A DNA stretch of 7,921 nucleotides from CAYWBI01 sp964456445. GTDB taxonomy: Bacteria > Calditrichota > Calditrichia > Calditrichales > J004. This document shows positions 1-5,655 of this stretch, piece by piece. The notes beneath the pieces were generated by a model. It did no database searches. It was not told where the DNA came from and was given only the letters and a program-made list of their open reading frames with translations. The stretch spans positions 1 through 7,921 of the forward strand of contig CAYWBI010000174.1 in the NCBI GenBank assembly GCA_964456445.1, in the 5' to 3' direction. Both the position numbers and the translations under genes were made by a program. Every line of letters begins with the position of its first letter. The first letter of the stretch is position 1.

Positions 1-523
1 AGTCGTAAACATTAAGCGGTCCGATAATAACATAATCCAATCCGAACATCTCTCTGGAAATGACCAGTTCCTGCTCAACTGCAAATTTTGCAATGCCATA
101 CGAGTCTTCCGGGTGCGGCAGTGTTTTTTCGGTCATCGGCAATTCCGGGCTGGTGCCATACACCGCAATGGACGATGTGAAAACGAAGCATTTTACATCT
201 GTGTTTATGGCGGCATTGATTAAATTCACACTGCCGATTAAGTTATTGGTGTAGTTGAATCGTTTGATAAAATGGCTCAATCCTTCTGCGGCGTATGCCG
301 CCAAATGGAACACATAATCGAACTGTTCTGCGGCGAATATATTATTGACAAGGTCAACATCGGTAATACTGCCGTGCACAAATTTTGCACCATTGGCGAC
401 ATTATCCGTGAATCCGCCGCTCAGGTCATCGAGCACCACCACCGAGTTTCCCCGTTTTAACAATTCTTCTGTAACGTGTGACCCCATAAAACCCGCGCCG
501 CCGGTTACCAGTATTTTAGTCAT
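1..523 (-). CDS. NAD-dependent epimerase/dehydratase (extended SDR), 3' end cut off by the window
   Basis: The first 174 codons are open from an ATG at 523 and run off the left edge. Visible are the Rossmann glycine motif T-G-G-A-G-F-M-G at residues 7-14, an acidic pair (D32-D33) at the end of the second strand that favours NAD(H), an H-L-A-A segment at 73-76, T-S-S-I-A-V-Y-G at 116-123, and the catalytic Y-x-x-x-K as Y142 and K146 with Ser117/118. This is the GalE/RmlB-like extended SDR pattern; such enzymes epimerise or dehydrate nucleotide sugars in the cytoplasm and are usually about 310-340 residues long, so roughly half is missing. The start is supported by GAGG at 532-529, five bases before the ATG. 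It lies 46 bases after the last acyltransferase and is probably in the same operon, which would link the cluster to a sugar. The substrate cannot be read from this half. The family call is firm, the role in the cluster is inferred. Confidence 0.9.
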   Translation of the reverse strand, partial: MTKILVTGGAGFMGSHVTEELLKRGNSVVVLDDLSGGFTDNVANGAKFVHGSITDVDLVNNIFAAEQFDYVFHLAAYAAEGLSHFIKRFNYTNNLIGSVNLINAAINTDVKCFVFTSSIAVYGTSPELPMTEKTLPHPEDSYGIAKFAVEQELVISREMFGLDYVIIGPLNVYD

Positions 524-569
524 ACAAACCTCGCTATATAAAAAGTGGGTAAATTATTCAATAACTCCG

Positions 570-1682
570 CTATCCAAACACGTAAATATAAATCCTATGC
601 AATGGAGACCTCTTTACGCCTGCCATTAACAATAATGGAATACTCAACCCTATGGTGGTTAAAACAAACCAGAACAACAATGGGGATGCCAGCAACCCCG
701 GCGCGACATGATATACAGCCTTTGCCGACAAATCCAATACCGGCATATGTGCCATATAAATGCCATACGTTTTACTGCCGAGAGTGCTAATCGGTCGCGA
801 ATATGGCAGTTTTTTATTCTGGAACGACAAGTATGTCAGAATAAACAATAAGGCAAAAATTCTGTCAAAAAACGTTACACTCGGCGCTATCCATTCTCTT
901 CCCGAAATTTGGCGCACCAACGCCCATTCCAACAGGGCAATCACCCCCACCAATATCAAAGACGGCAGCAAAAAACGGTTTATCCGCGCCAATAGCCGTT
1001 TAAACCCGGATAAGTGAAGTTTCATAATAACGCCCAACACAAACCAAATACCGGTATTCAGCAAATATGCACTCTTTGCCATTGGAATAAATTTTTGGAT
1101 GCCGGGAATATCAAGTTGGAAAAATGAATAATAATAGGCGGACACCACCGGCAGTTGAACGATTATCGCAATTGCCAGCAGTAATTTCCATCGTCTTTGA
1201 GCCAGCGCAATGATAAATGGTGATAACAGATACAGTTGAATGAGTAACGGCACGTAATAAAACGGAACGGTTACCTTGCCCCAAACAAAAATAGACGCAA
1301 GCTGCCCCGGTGAAAATCGCTCGCCCTGAACCATTCGCAGCGCCAAAATTATAATAGTCCACAAGATATACGGGTACAGCAAAAATTTTATTCGATTAAA
1401 TACAATACGCCAACTTGTTTTGGTGCTGCCGCGTCCGATGGCATAGGCGGCAAAAAAGCCCGACACCAGCAAAAAGATGGGCACAGCCATATAAAATACT
1501 TGGTCGATGAGACGAATGACCCAATAGTTTACGCTACCAATTTGGTCAAAATTTGGAATCGGAGACGCCGGTTGATAGCGGTCTGTCCACCAAAACATGC
1601 CGGTCAATACCCAATGGATGCCGTGGTGAAGCACTACCCCAATTATTCCCATACCATTTAGGAACAATAATCGTCTGCTCAT
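570..1682 (-). CDS. Acyltransferase_3 family membrane protein, paralogue 1 (last of three)
   Basis: This is a 370-residue, very hydrophobic protein with about ten predicted membrane segments, a normal size for a stand-alone Acyltransferase_3 (OafA/YrhL-like) enzyme. These integral membrane enzymes move acyl groups onto sugars, lipids or small molecules. The family's N-terminal pattern is present as L-N-G then H20 (H19 is also His), followed by P-I-F-L-L-V-S-G-F-F near residues 68-77, an Arg-rich cytoplasmic loop leading into Y-P-Y-I-L-W near 102-107, and a C-terminal Y-G-I-Y-M-A-H. It shares with the two other copies the segments W-W-T-D-R-Y, P-N-F-D-Q, Y-Y-V-P-L-L-I-Q-L-Y and a final F-G. 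It is the most divergent of the three, for example H-H-G-I-H-W where the others have a single His followed by G-W. AAAAGG lies seven bases before the ATG. The acyl donor and acceptor are unknown; the context suggests a carrier-bound pyrrolyl or prolyl group. Confidence 0.88.
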   Translation of the reverse strand: MSRRLLFLNGMGIIGVVLHHGIHWVLTGMFWWTDRYQPASPIPNFDQIGSVNYWVIRLIDQVFYMAVPIFLLVSGFFAAYAIGRGSTKTSWRIVFNRIKFLLYPYILWTIIILALRMVQGERFSPGQLASIFVWGKVTVPFYYVPLLIQLYLLSPFIIALAQRRWKLLLAIAIIVQLPVVSAYYYSFFQLDIPGIQKFIPMAKSAYLLNTGIWFVLGVIMKLHLSGFKRLLARINRFLLPSLILVGVIALLEWALVRQISGREWIAPSVTFFDRIFALLFILTYLSFQNKKLPYSRPISTLGSKTYGIYMAHMPVLDLSAKAVYHVAPGLLASPLLFWFVLTTIGLSIPLLLMAGVKRSPLHRIYIYVFG

Positions 1683-1717
1683 TTGTTTGCCTTTTCTTTG
1701 CTTCCGATAAGGCTAAA

Positions 1718-2827
1718 TTACCCAAATATATATTGATAAAAAGGATGTACCGGTGATTTTTTGACTGCCGCCATCAATAATAGCGGGACCGCCAGCCCCA
1801 AAATCACCAATATCGGTTGATACAAAATTTGATACGCCAGCACCCACGGTACAAAATGGTAAATTAGTCTGCTGGAAAACTCCAAAACCGGTGAGTGGAT
1901 GAGATAAATGCCAAACGATTTCACGCCAATATCACTAATTCTCTTTGGCGATGGCAACCGGATTTTGTCAAATCCGATAAATGTCAGTAACAGCGCGATA
2001 GAGTAAACGCCATCAATAATTGTTTCCTGACTTGCAATCCACTCTTTGCCCGATAACTGCAAAAGTGTCTCCCATTCGAACATGCCCGCAAAAAACAAAA
2101 TAACCGTTGCACCGAGCATCCACCATCGCGCTTTTGCCGCCCACTGCTTCAATGCCGGCAGATGGAATCCGGCGACAATACCGAAGGAAAACCAAAAAAG
2201 ATGCCCCGGGAAAAACCAGCTTCGTGCCATCCATGCCACGTATTTCAGGGCCGGCACATCAACGCCGATAGTGTTGGTATAGCGCACACTTATGGCTGTC
2301 AGTTGAATTATCAGCGTGACTGCCAACAGCAATTTCCACCTGCTTCTCGCCAGCGGAACCAAAAATGGGGCAAGAAGGTAAAGTTGAATGAGCAACGGCA
2401 CATAATAATACGGCGGTGCGGTATCACCGAGGGCAAGCATCCGCAATAATTCCCCGCCCGAATATCGCGTCCCCATACCATATGCGGCAGCAATGATAAT
2501 GACCGACCAGAGAAGGTACGGGATTACAAGATTTTTAACCCGCGCTCCGACAATATGCCAATCAAGCGTGCGACGCTTCCGTCCGGTTGCAAAGGCGATA
2601 AAAAATCCGGACACAAACAGAAAAATGGGTATCACCGCGATAACAAATTGTTCAATGCCACGCAATCCAAAGTAGGACACACTGCCAAATTGGTCAAAAT
2701 TGGGCACAGCGACGGCACGGTAGCGGTCTGTCCACCAGAACATAGCCGTATATCCCCAGCCGGTGGCGTGATACAATACCGCTCCAATTGCCGCCAACCC
2801 GTTAAAGTAAAGCAATCGTCTAATCAT
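1718..2827 (-). CDS. Acyltransferase_3 family membrane protein, paralogue 2
   Basis: This 369-residue polytopic membrane protein belongs to the Acyltransferase_3 (OafA/YrhL-like) family. Residue H20 in the first helix (F-N-G ... L-Y-H-A-T-G-W) fits the conserved His proposed as catalytic in this family. It is followed by the P-I-F-L-F-V-S-G-F-F helix near residues 67-76, a basic loop running into V-I-P-Y-L-L-W-S, the shared P-Y-Y-Y-V-P-L-L-I-Q-L-Y segment, and S-F-G-I-Y-L-I-H near the C-terminus. By eye it is closer to the copy at 4165-5280 than to its immediate neighbour at 570-1682. The ATG is preferred because it aligns with the M-I-R-K and M-S-R-R starts of the paralogues, although no good Shine-Dalgarno site precedes it; only a weak GAGA lies about 12 bases away. 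Translation may therefore depend on coupling to the halogenase gene, which ends 32 bases upstream. The substrate is unknown. Confidence 0.88.
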   Translation of the reverse strand: MIRRLLYFNGLAAIGAVLYHATGWGYTAMFWWTDRYRAVAVPNFDQFGSVSYFGLRGIEQFVIAVIPIFLFVSGFFIAFATGRKRRTLDWHIVGARVKNLVIPYLLWSVIIIAAAYGMGTRYSGGELLRMLALGDTAPPYYYVPLLIQLYLLAPFLVPLARSRWKLLLAVTLIIQLTAISVRYTNTIGVDVPALKYVAWMARSWFFPGHLFWFSFGIVAGFHLPALKQWAAKARWWMLGATVILFFAGMFEWETLLQLSGKEWIASQETIIDGVYSIALLLTFIGFDKIRLPSPKRISDIGVKSFGIYLIHSPVLEFSSRLIYHFVPWVLAYQILYQPILVILGLAVPLLLMAAVKKSPVHPFYQYIFG

Positions 2828-2859
2828 AGTATGTTATGTTCTCATTGTAACGGTATGGG

Positions 2860-4122
2860 TTAATCCAGCGGGATGGACGTTAATTGATCTTTGAAAATGT
2901 GTGAATCGGATTCTTCTACCTTTTTGATGTATGCCCGCATCGCGTCCAACACGGGAACCTCTTTACGGTCGAAAACTTCGCCCTGCAAAAGTTGCAACAC
3001 TTCCAAACGATGCTCTTTCGATTGAATAAAATGGGTAAAAAGTGGCAATAGTTTGTAATACAACCGAATAAACTCGTACCAAATTTTTGACCCGCTTGCT
3101 AACCTTTCCTGATATGGACGCAGGGCGGCTTCGCTAAAATCGTTTGTTTCAAAAGCGCGAATGATGCTCGTAGCAGCAAATTTTGCGCTGTACAGAGCGA
3201 CACTGATGCCCGAAGAGAAAATTGGGTCTACAAACCGAGCCGCATCGCCAATTAACATATAATTATCGCCGACAAGTTTCTTCATGCTATAACTATAATC
3301 GCCTACGCTTTCAAAATCGTTAATGCGACGTGCATTCTTCAGCCCATTGGCTAACCCCACATTGGTGTTAGCATATTTGAAAAAGTATTTCTCAACGTCC
3401 AACCGTGAGCCTTTAAACGTTTCTTTTTCCGTTACCACTCCCACGGAAGTAATGGTATCAGAAATTGGAATCCGCCATACCCAGCCCCGTTCAACGGGTA
3501 AAAAATAAATATGGATGAACTCGGCTGAATGAAGATTACCTCTGTCAAAATCTTCAAACCAAGCGTGAACCGCATATTGGTTAAAATTCGGGTCTTTAAT
3601 TTTTAATTTTAGTTGATTCCCCAACAGAGTGTGACGCCCGCTTGCATCAACGACCATTTTAGCGGGAATGTCTATTTCTTCTCCAGCAATGGACATCCGG
3701 ACGCCGCTGGCGTGTCCATCTTCAAACAGCACCTTTTTTATATGGGTGCCCTGATATACTTTTGTTCCCAAAGCGCGGGCGTGCTGCAACAGCAACAAAT
3801 CAAATCGACTGCGCTCCACATGATATGTGTATTCCTGATTGATGCCCAGCTGTGGAAACTCGCGGAATTCAGTTGAGAATTCTCTGCCGTTGGGAGCGTG
3901 CCATGCCGCCCCATATTTTCTTACAAAGCCTTCAGCTTCCATCGTTTCTAAAAAGCCAATATCCTCAAACACACGCGTGGTGGATGTAACCAGCGATTCA
4001 CCGACGTGCGGCCGGGGATGCATCCCGCCTTCAAAAATAGCGTTGCTGATTCCTGCTTTTGACAGATAACATCCCAAGGCAGACCCTCCCGGGCCCCCAC
4101 CAATAATAGCTACATCAATCAT
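2860..4122 (-). CDS. Flavin-dependent halogenase, PltA-like, predicted to act on a carrier-bound pyrrole
   Basis: This 420-residue flavoprotein has the full set of halogenase marks. The FAD-binding G-G-G-P-G-G is at residues 8-13 and H-V-G-E-S at 39-43. K69, in F-V-R-K-Y-G-A-A-W, fits the catalytic lysine (K73 of PltA) that uses HOCl or a haloamine. The halogenase signature W-V-W-R-I-P is at 214-219, and G-D-A-A-R-F-V-D-P-I-F-S-S-G at 292-305 contains FxxPxxSxG (F297, P300, S303, G305), which sets halogenases apart from related monooxygenases. The segments V-V-D-A-S-G-R, T-S-V-G-V-V-T and W-Y-E-F-I (348-352), and the helical C-terminal part ending near residue 405, match what I recall of PltA, the pyoluteorin pyrrolyl-S-carrier halogenase. 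Length is close to PltA (about 450) and unlike tryptophan halogenases (about 520-540). A separate flavin reductase must supply FADH2; none is visible here. The start has a strong AAGGAG (4134-4129) six bases before it. Family is nearly certain; pyrrole as substrate is inferred from the neighbours. Confidence 0.9.
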   Translation of the reverse strand: MIDVAIIGGGPGGSALGCYLSKAGISNAIFEGGMHPRPHVGESLVTSTTRVFEDIGFLETMEAEGFVRKYGAAWHAPNGREFSTEFREFPQLGINQEYTYHVERSRFDLLLLQHARALGTKVYQGTHIKKVLFEDGHASGVRMSIAGEEIDIPAKMVVDASGRHTLLGNQLKLKIKDPNFNQYAVHAWFEDFDRGNLHSAEFIHIYFLPVERGWVWRIPISDTITSVGVVTEKETFKGSRLDVEKYFFKYANTNVGLANGLKNARRINDFESVGDYSYSMKKLVGDNYMLIGDAARFVDPIFSSGISVALYSAKFAATSIIRAFETNDFSEAALRPYQERLASGSKIWYEFIRLYYKLLPLFTHFIQSKEHRLEVLQLLQGEVFDRKEVPVLDAMRAYIKKVEESDSHIFKDQLTSIPLD

Positions 4123-4128
4123 ATTGTT

Positions 4129-4134
4129 CTCCTT
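4129..4134 (-). promoter_or_regulatory. Strong ribosome binding site of the halogenase gene
   Basis: AAGGAG is read on the minus strand, six bases before the ATG at 4122. It is one of the two best Shine-Dalgarno matches in the window (the other precedes the adenylation gene) and fixes the halogenase start. The acyltransferase genes on either side have weak or poor sites, so the halogenase may be translated more strongly than its neighbours. Confidence 0.75.
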
Positions 4135-4164
4135 TTTACATAAATACGTTTTGCCAACATGTTG

Positions 4165-5280
4165 TTATCCAAAAATATATTGATAATATCGCCGCACCGG
4201 CGACTTTGCCACCGCCATCATCAACAGCAGGGGGATGCCCAATCCCAACACGATAAGGGTTGGTTGAAATAGAATTTGATACGCCAGCAGCAACGGCGCT
4301 ATATGGTAAATTATTCTGGCGATATATTCCATAATCGGCGCGTGTGCCAAATAGATGCCAAACGATTTGGTTCCGAGGTCGCTTAGTTGTTTGGAATACG
4401 GTATGGTTGTTTTTTCAAAAGCCAGATACGCCAAAATAAACGCCAGACTGTAAACATCATCCAGTAACGTTTCCCGATGGTTCATACCGATATGTCCCGA
4501 CCATTTGATATATAGTTCCCATTCCACAATGCCCAGCACAAATGTGACAATGGTAATGCCGAGCAAAACCCATTTGTACCGTGCAATCCATGCTTTTATC
4601 CCTTTTATATGAAACCCCACCACAATGCCCAACGTAAACCAGAAAATTCGCACGGGGAAAAACCATTTTGGCACTTTATCAACAAAGGGCTGCCACCATA
4701 TTGGCACATCGAACCCCAAAATAACCGGATATTGCAACACCTGCACCGTGAGTTGAATTGCCAGCGCCGCTATCAGCAGCAGGACCCATCGAGTTTTTGC
4801 CAGCGGTACTAAAAATGGTGAAATTAGGTAAAATTGCACCAAAAGGATAACGTAATAATATGCCGGTGTCGCGCCTCCGGTTAATAGCAATCGCAGATAA
4901 CCGGTCGGTGAAAGTTTTCTTCCCTCAATTACAAACATTATCGCAAAAACCAGCACCGACCAGACCAGATACGGTATCAGCAAGTTTTTTATGCGTGCTC
5001 TGATGATGTTCCAACCAACGGTTTTATGACTGCGTCCGGTAGCGAATGCAATGAAAAAACCGGATACAAATAAAAACGCCGGAATACTGACAACCATAAA
5101 TTGCTCTATCACGCGGAACGTATAGTACGATGCACTGCCGACTTGGTCGAAGTTAGGAGACGTAACCGGCAAATACCGCGAAACCCACACGAACATCGCT
5201 ACAAATCCCCATCCCGACGAGTGGAATAGAATCACGCCTAAAATGGATATGCCATTGAGTACCAGCAATTTTCTAATCAT
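4165..5280 (-). CDS. Acyltransferase_3 family membrane protein, paralogue 3 (first in the operon)
   Basis: This 371-residue polytopic protein is the first of three Acyltransferase_3 paralogues. H20 in L-F-H-S-S-G-W fits the conserved His of the family. I-P-A-F-L-F-V-S-G-F-F lies at 66-76, and an Arg/Lys loop enters L-I-P-Y-L-V-W-S at 101-108. Y-Y-Y-V-I-L-L-V-Q-F-Y is near 141-151 and S-F-G-I-Y-L-A-H at 306-313. The last residues, Y-Q-Y-I-F-G, match paralogue 2 exactly. The gene lies directly after the carrier protein, separated by a 97-base gap with a strong hairpin. A poor ribosome site (GGA about ten bases upstream) precedes its ATG; the start is kept because it aligns with the other copies. 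In this position it is a candidate to take an acyl group from the carrier protein and transfer it to a membrane-side acceptor. That use of a carrier protein is inferred; known family members use several acyl donors. Confidence 0.88.
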   Translation of the reverse strand: MIRKLLVLNGISILGVILFHSSGWGFVAMFVWVSRYLPVTSPNFDQVGSASYYTFRVIEQFMVVSIPAFLFVSGFFIAFATGRSHKTVGWNIIRARIKNLLIPYLVWSVLVFAIMFVIEGRKLSPTGYLRLLLTGGATPAYYYVILLVQFYLISPFLVPLAKTRWVLLLIAALAIQLTVQVLQYPVILGFDVPIWWQPFVDKVPKWFFPVRIFWFTLGIVVGFHIKGIKAWIARYKWVLLGITIVTFVLGIVEWELYIKWSGHIGMNHRETLLDDVYSLAFILAYLAFEKTTIPYSKQLSDLGTKSFGIYLAHAPIMEYIARIIYHIAPLLLAYQILFQPTLIVLGLGIPLLLMMAVAKSPVRRYYQYIFG

Positions 5281-5327
5281 ATCATCGCGTCCGGGGGTGG
5301 GTTTGGAACGTTATGCCAAAATTCGCA

Positions 5328-5373
5328 GGCTGTCGGAGAGTGAAACCGGAAGCACGCCACTCTCCGAGCAGCC
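5328..5373 (-). repeat. Strong inverted repeat (RNA hairpin) between the carrier-protein and acyltransferase genes
   Basis: A perfect 10-base inverted repeat, TCGGAGAGTG at 5333-5342 and CACTCTCCGA at 5358-5367, encloses a 15-base loop. The stem continues by five more pairs (5328-5332 with 5369-5373) if base 5368 is bulged, giving about 15 pairs. It begins seven bases after the stop codon of the carrier gene and lies in the longest gap of the window. On the transcribed strand the only T run after it is four bases long and starts about six bases beyond the stem, so it is a poor match to a classical intrinsic terminator. It could be a partial terminator, an mRNA-stabilising or processing hairpin that raises carrier and ligase levels relative to the downstream genes, or a REP-like dispersed repeat. 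Confidence 0.7.
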
Positions 5374-5380
5374 CCCAAGA

Positions 5381-5623
5381 TTACTTTTGTGCGCTTGCCA
5401 AATAATTCGCCAGCGCTTCTACACTGAAGAAATTTTCATACACCACATCTTCATCGGGAACCTGAAAATTGAACCGCTCCTCGATGAACGCTACCATTTG
5501 CAGCACGCCCAACGAATCGATTACCCCCGAACCGAGCAGGTCATCGGTTGGTTTTATATCTGCGTTGCGCCCTTTCATCAATTCTTTTTTAATGTATGCC
5601 GTTAAAACTACTTGCGTGTCCAT
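5381..5623 (-). CDS. Stand-alone acyl/peptidyl carrier protein
   Basis: This small acidic protein of 80 residues is a free-standing carrier protein. The phosphopantetheine attachment site is the Ser of G-V-I-D-S-L-G (S37 with the start used here), followed by the usual second-helix pattern V-L-Q-M-V-A-F-I-E and, near the C-terminus, F-F-S-V-E-A-L-A-N-Y-L. It must be made active by a phosphopantetheinyl transferase, which is not in the window. An in-frame ATG 12 bases further upstream (5635) would add M-E-E-T, but the only good Shine-Dalgarno sequence, GGAGG at 5633-5629, overlaps that ATG and sits five bases before the ATG at 5623, so 5623 is preferred. It follows the adenylation gene by 32 bases. 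The likely role is to hold an aminoacyl group, probably prolyl, during oxidation and halogenation, as PltL does in pyoluteorin synthesis. A fatty-acid ACP is less likely because of the neighbouring ligase. Confidence 0.92.
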   Translation of the reverse strand: MDTQVVLTAYIKKELMKGRNADIKPTDDLLGSGVIDSLGVLQMVAFIEERFNFQVPDEDVVYENFFSVEALANYLASAQK

Positions 5624-5628
5624 CGTTT

Positions 5629-5633
5629 CCTCC
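5629..5633 (-). promoter_or_regulatory. Ribosome binding site that decides the carrier-protein start
   Basis: GGAGG is read on the minus strand, five bases before the ATG at 5623. It overlaps the alternative in-frame ATG at 5635 and cannot serve it, and no other Shine-Dalgarno match precedes 5635. The shorter 80-residue protein is therefore preferred. Confidence 0.75.
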
Positions 5634-5655
5634 ATTTGCTAAAAAGTTTATTTTT

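Noticed and set aside
552..565. Small A/T-rich inverted repeat in the gap before the SDR gene
   Set aside because: The arms are about five A/T pairs, too weak to call a terminator or an operator.
2860..4122. Reading the flavoprotein as a geranylgeranyl reductase or a generic FAD monooxygenase
   Set aside because: The WxWxIP and FxxPxxSxG motifs and the correctly placed lysine (K69) are halogenase marks, and the C-terminal part also fits PltA.
4155..4164. Perfect 10-base palindrome CAACATGTTG next to the acyltransferase stop
   Set aside because: It is short, has no loop or U-tract for a terminator and no second copy was seen; it is expected by chance in a region of this size.
5281..5380. Calling the 97-base gap a full intrinsic terminator plus a new promoter
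   Set aside because: The T run is short and set back from the stem, and no convincing -35/-10 pair could be read before the acyltransferase.
5243..5605. A 120-residue plus-strand open frame across the carrier gene and the following gap
   Set aside because: It overlaps the well-supported carrier protein on the other strand, crosses the hairpin and shows no domain or convincing ribosome site.
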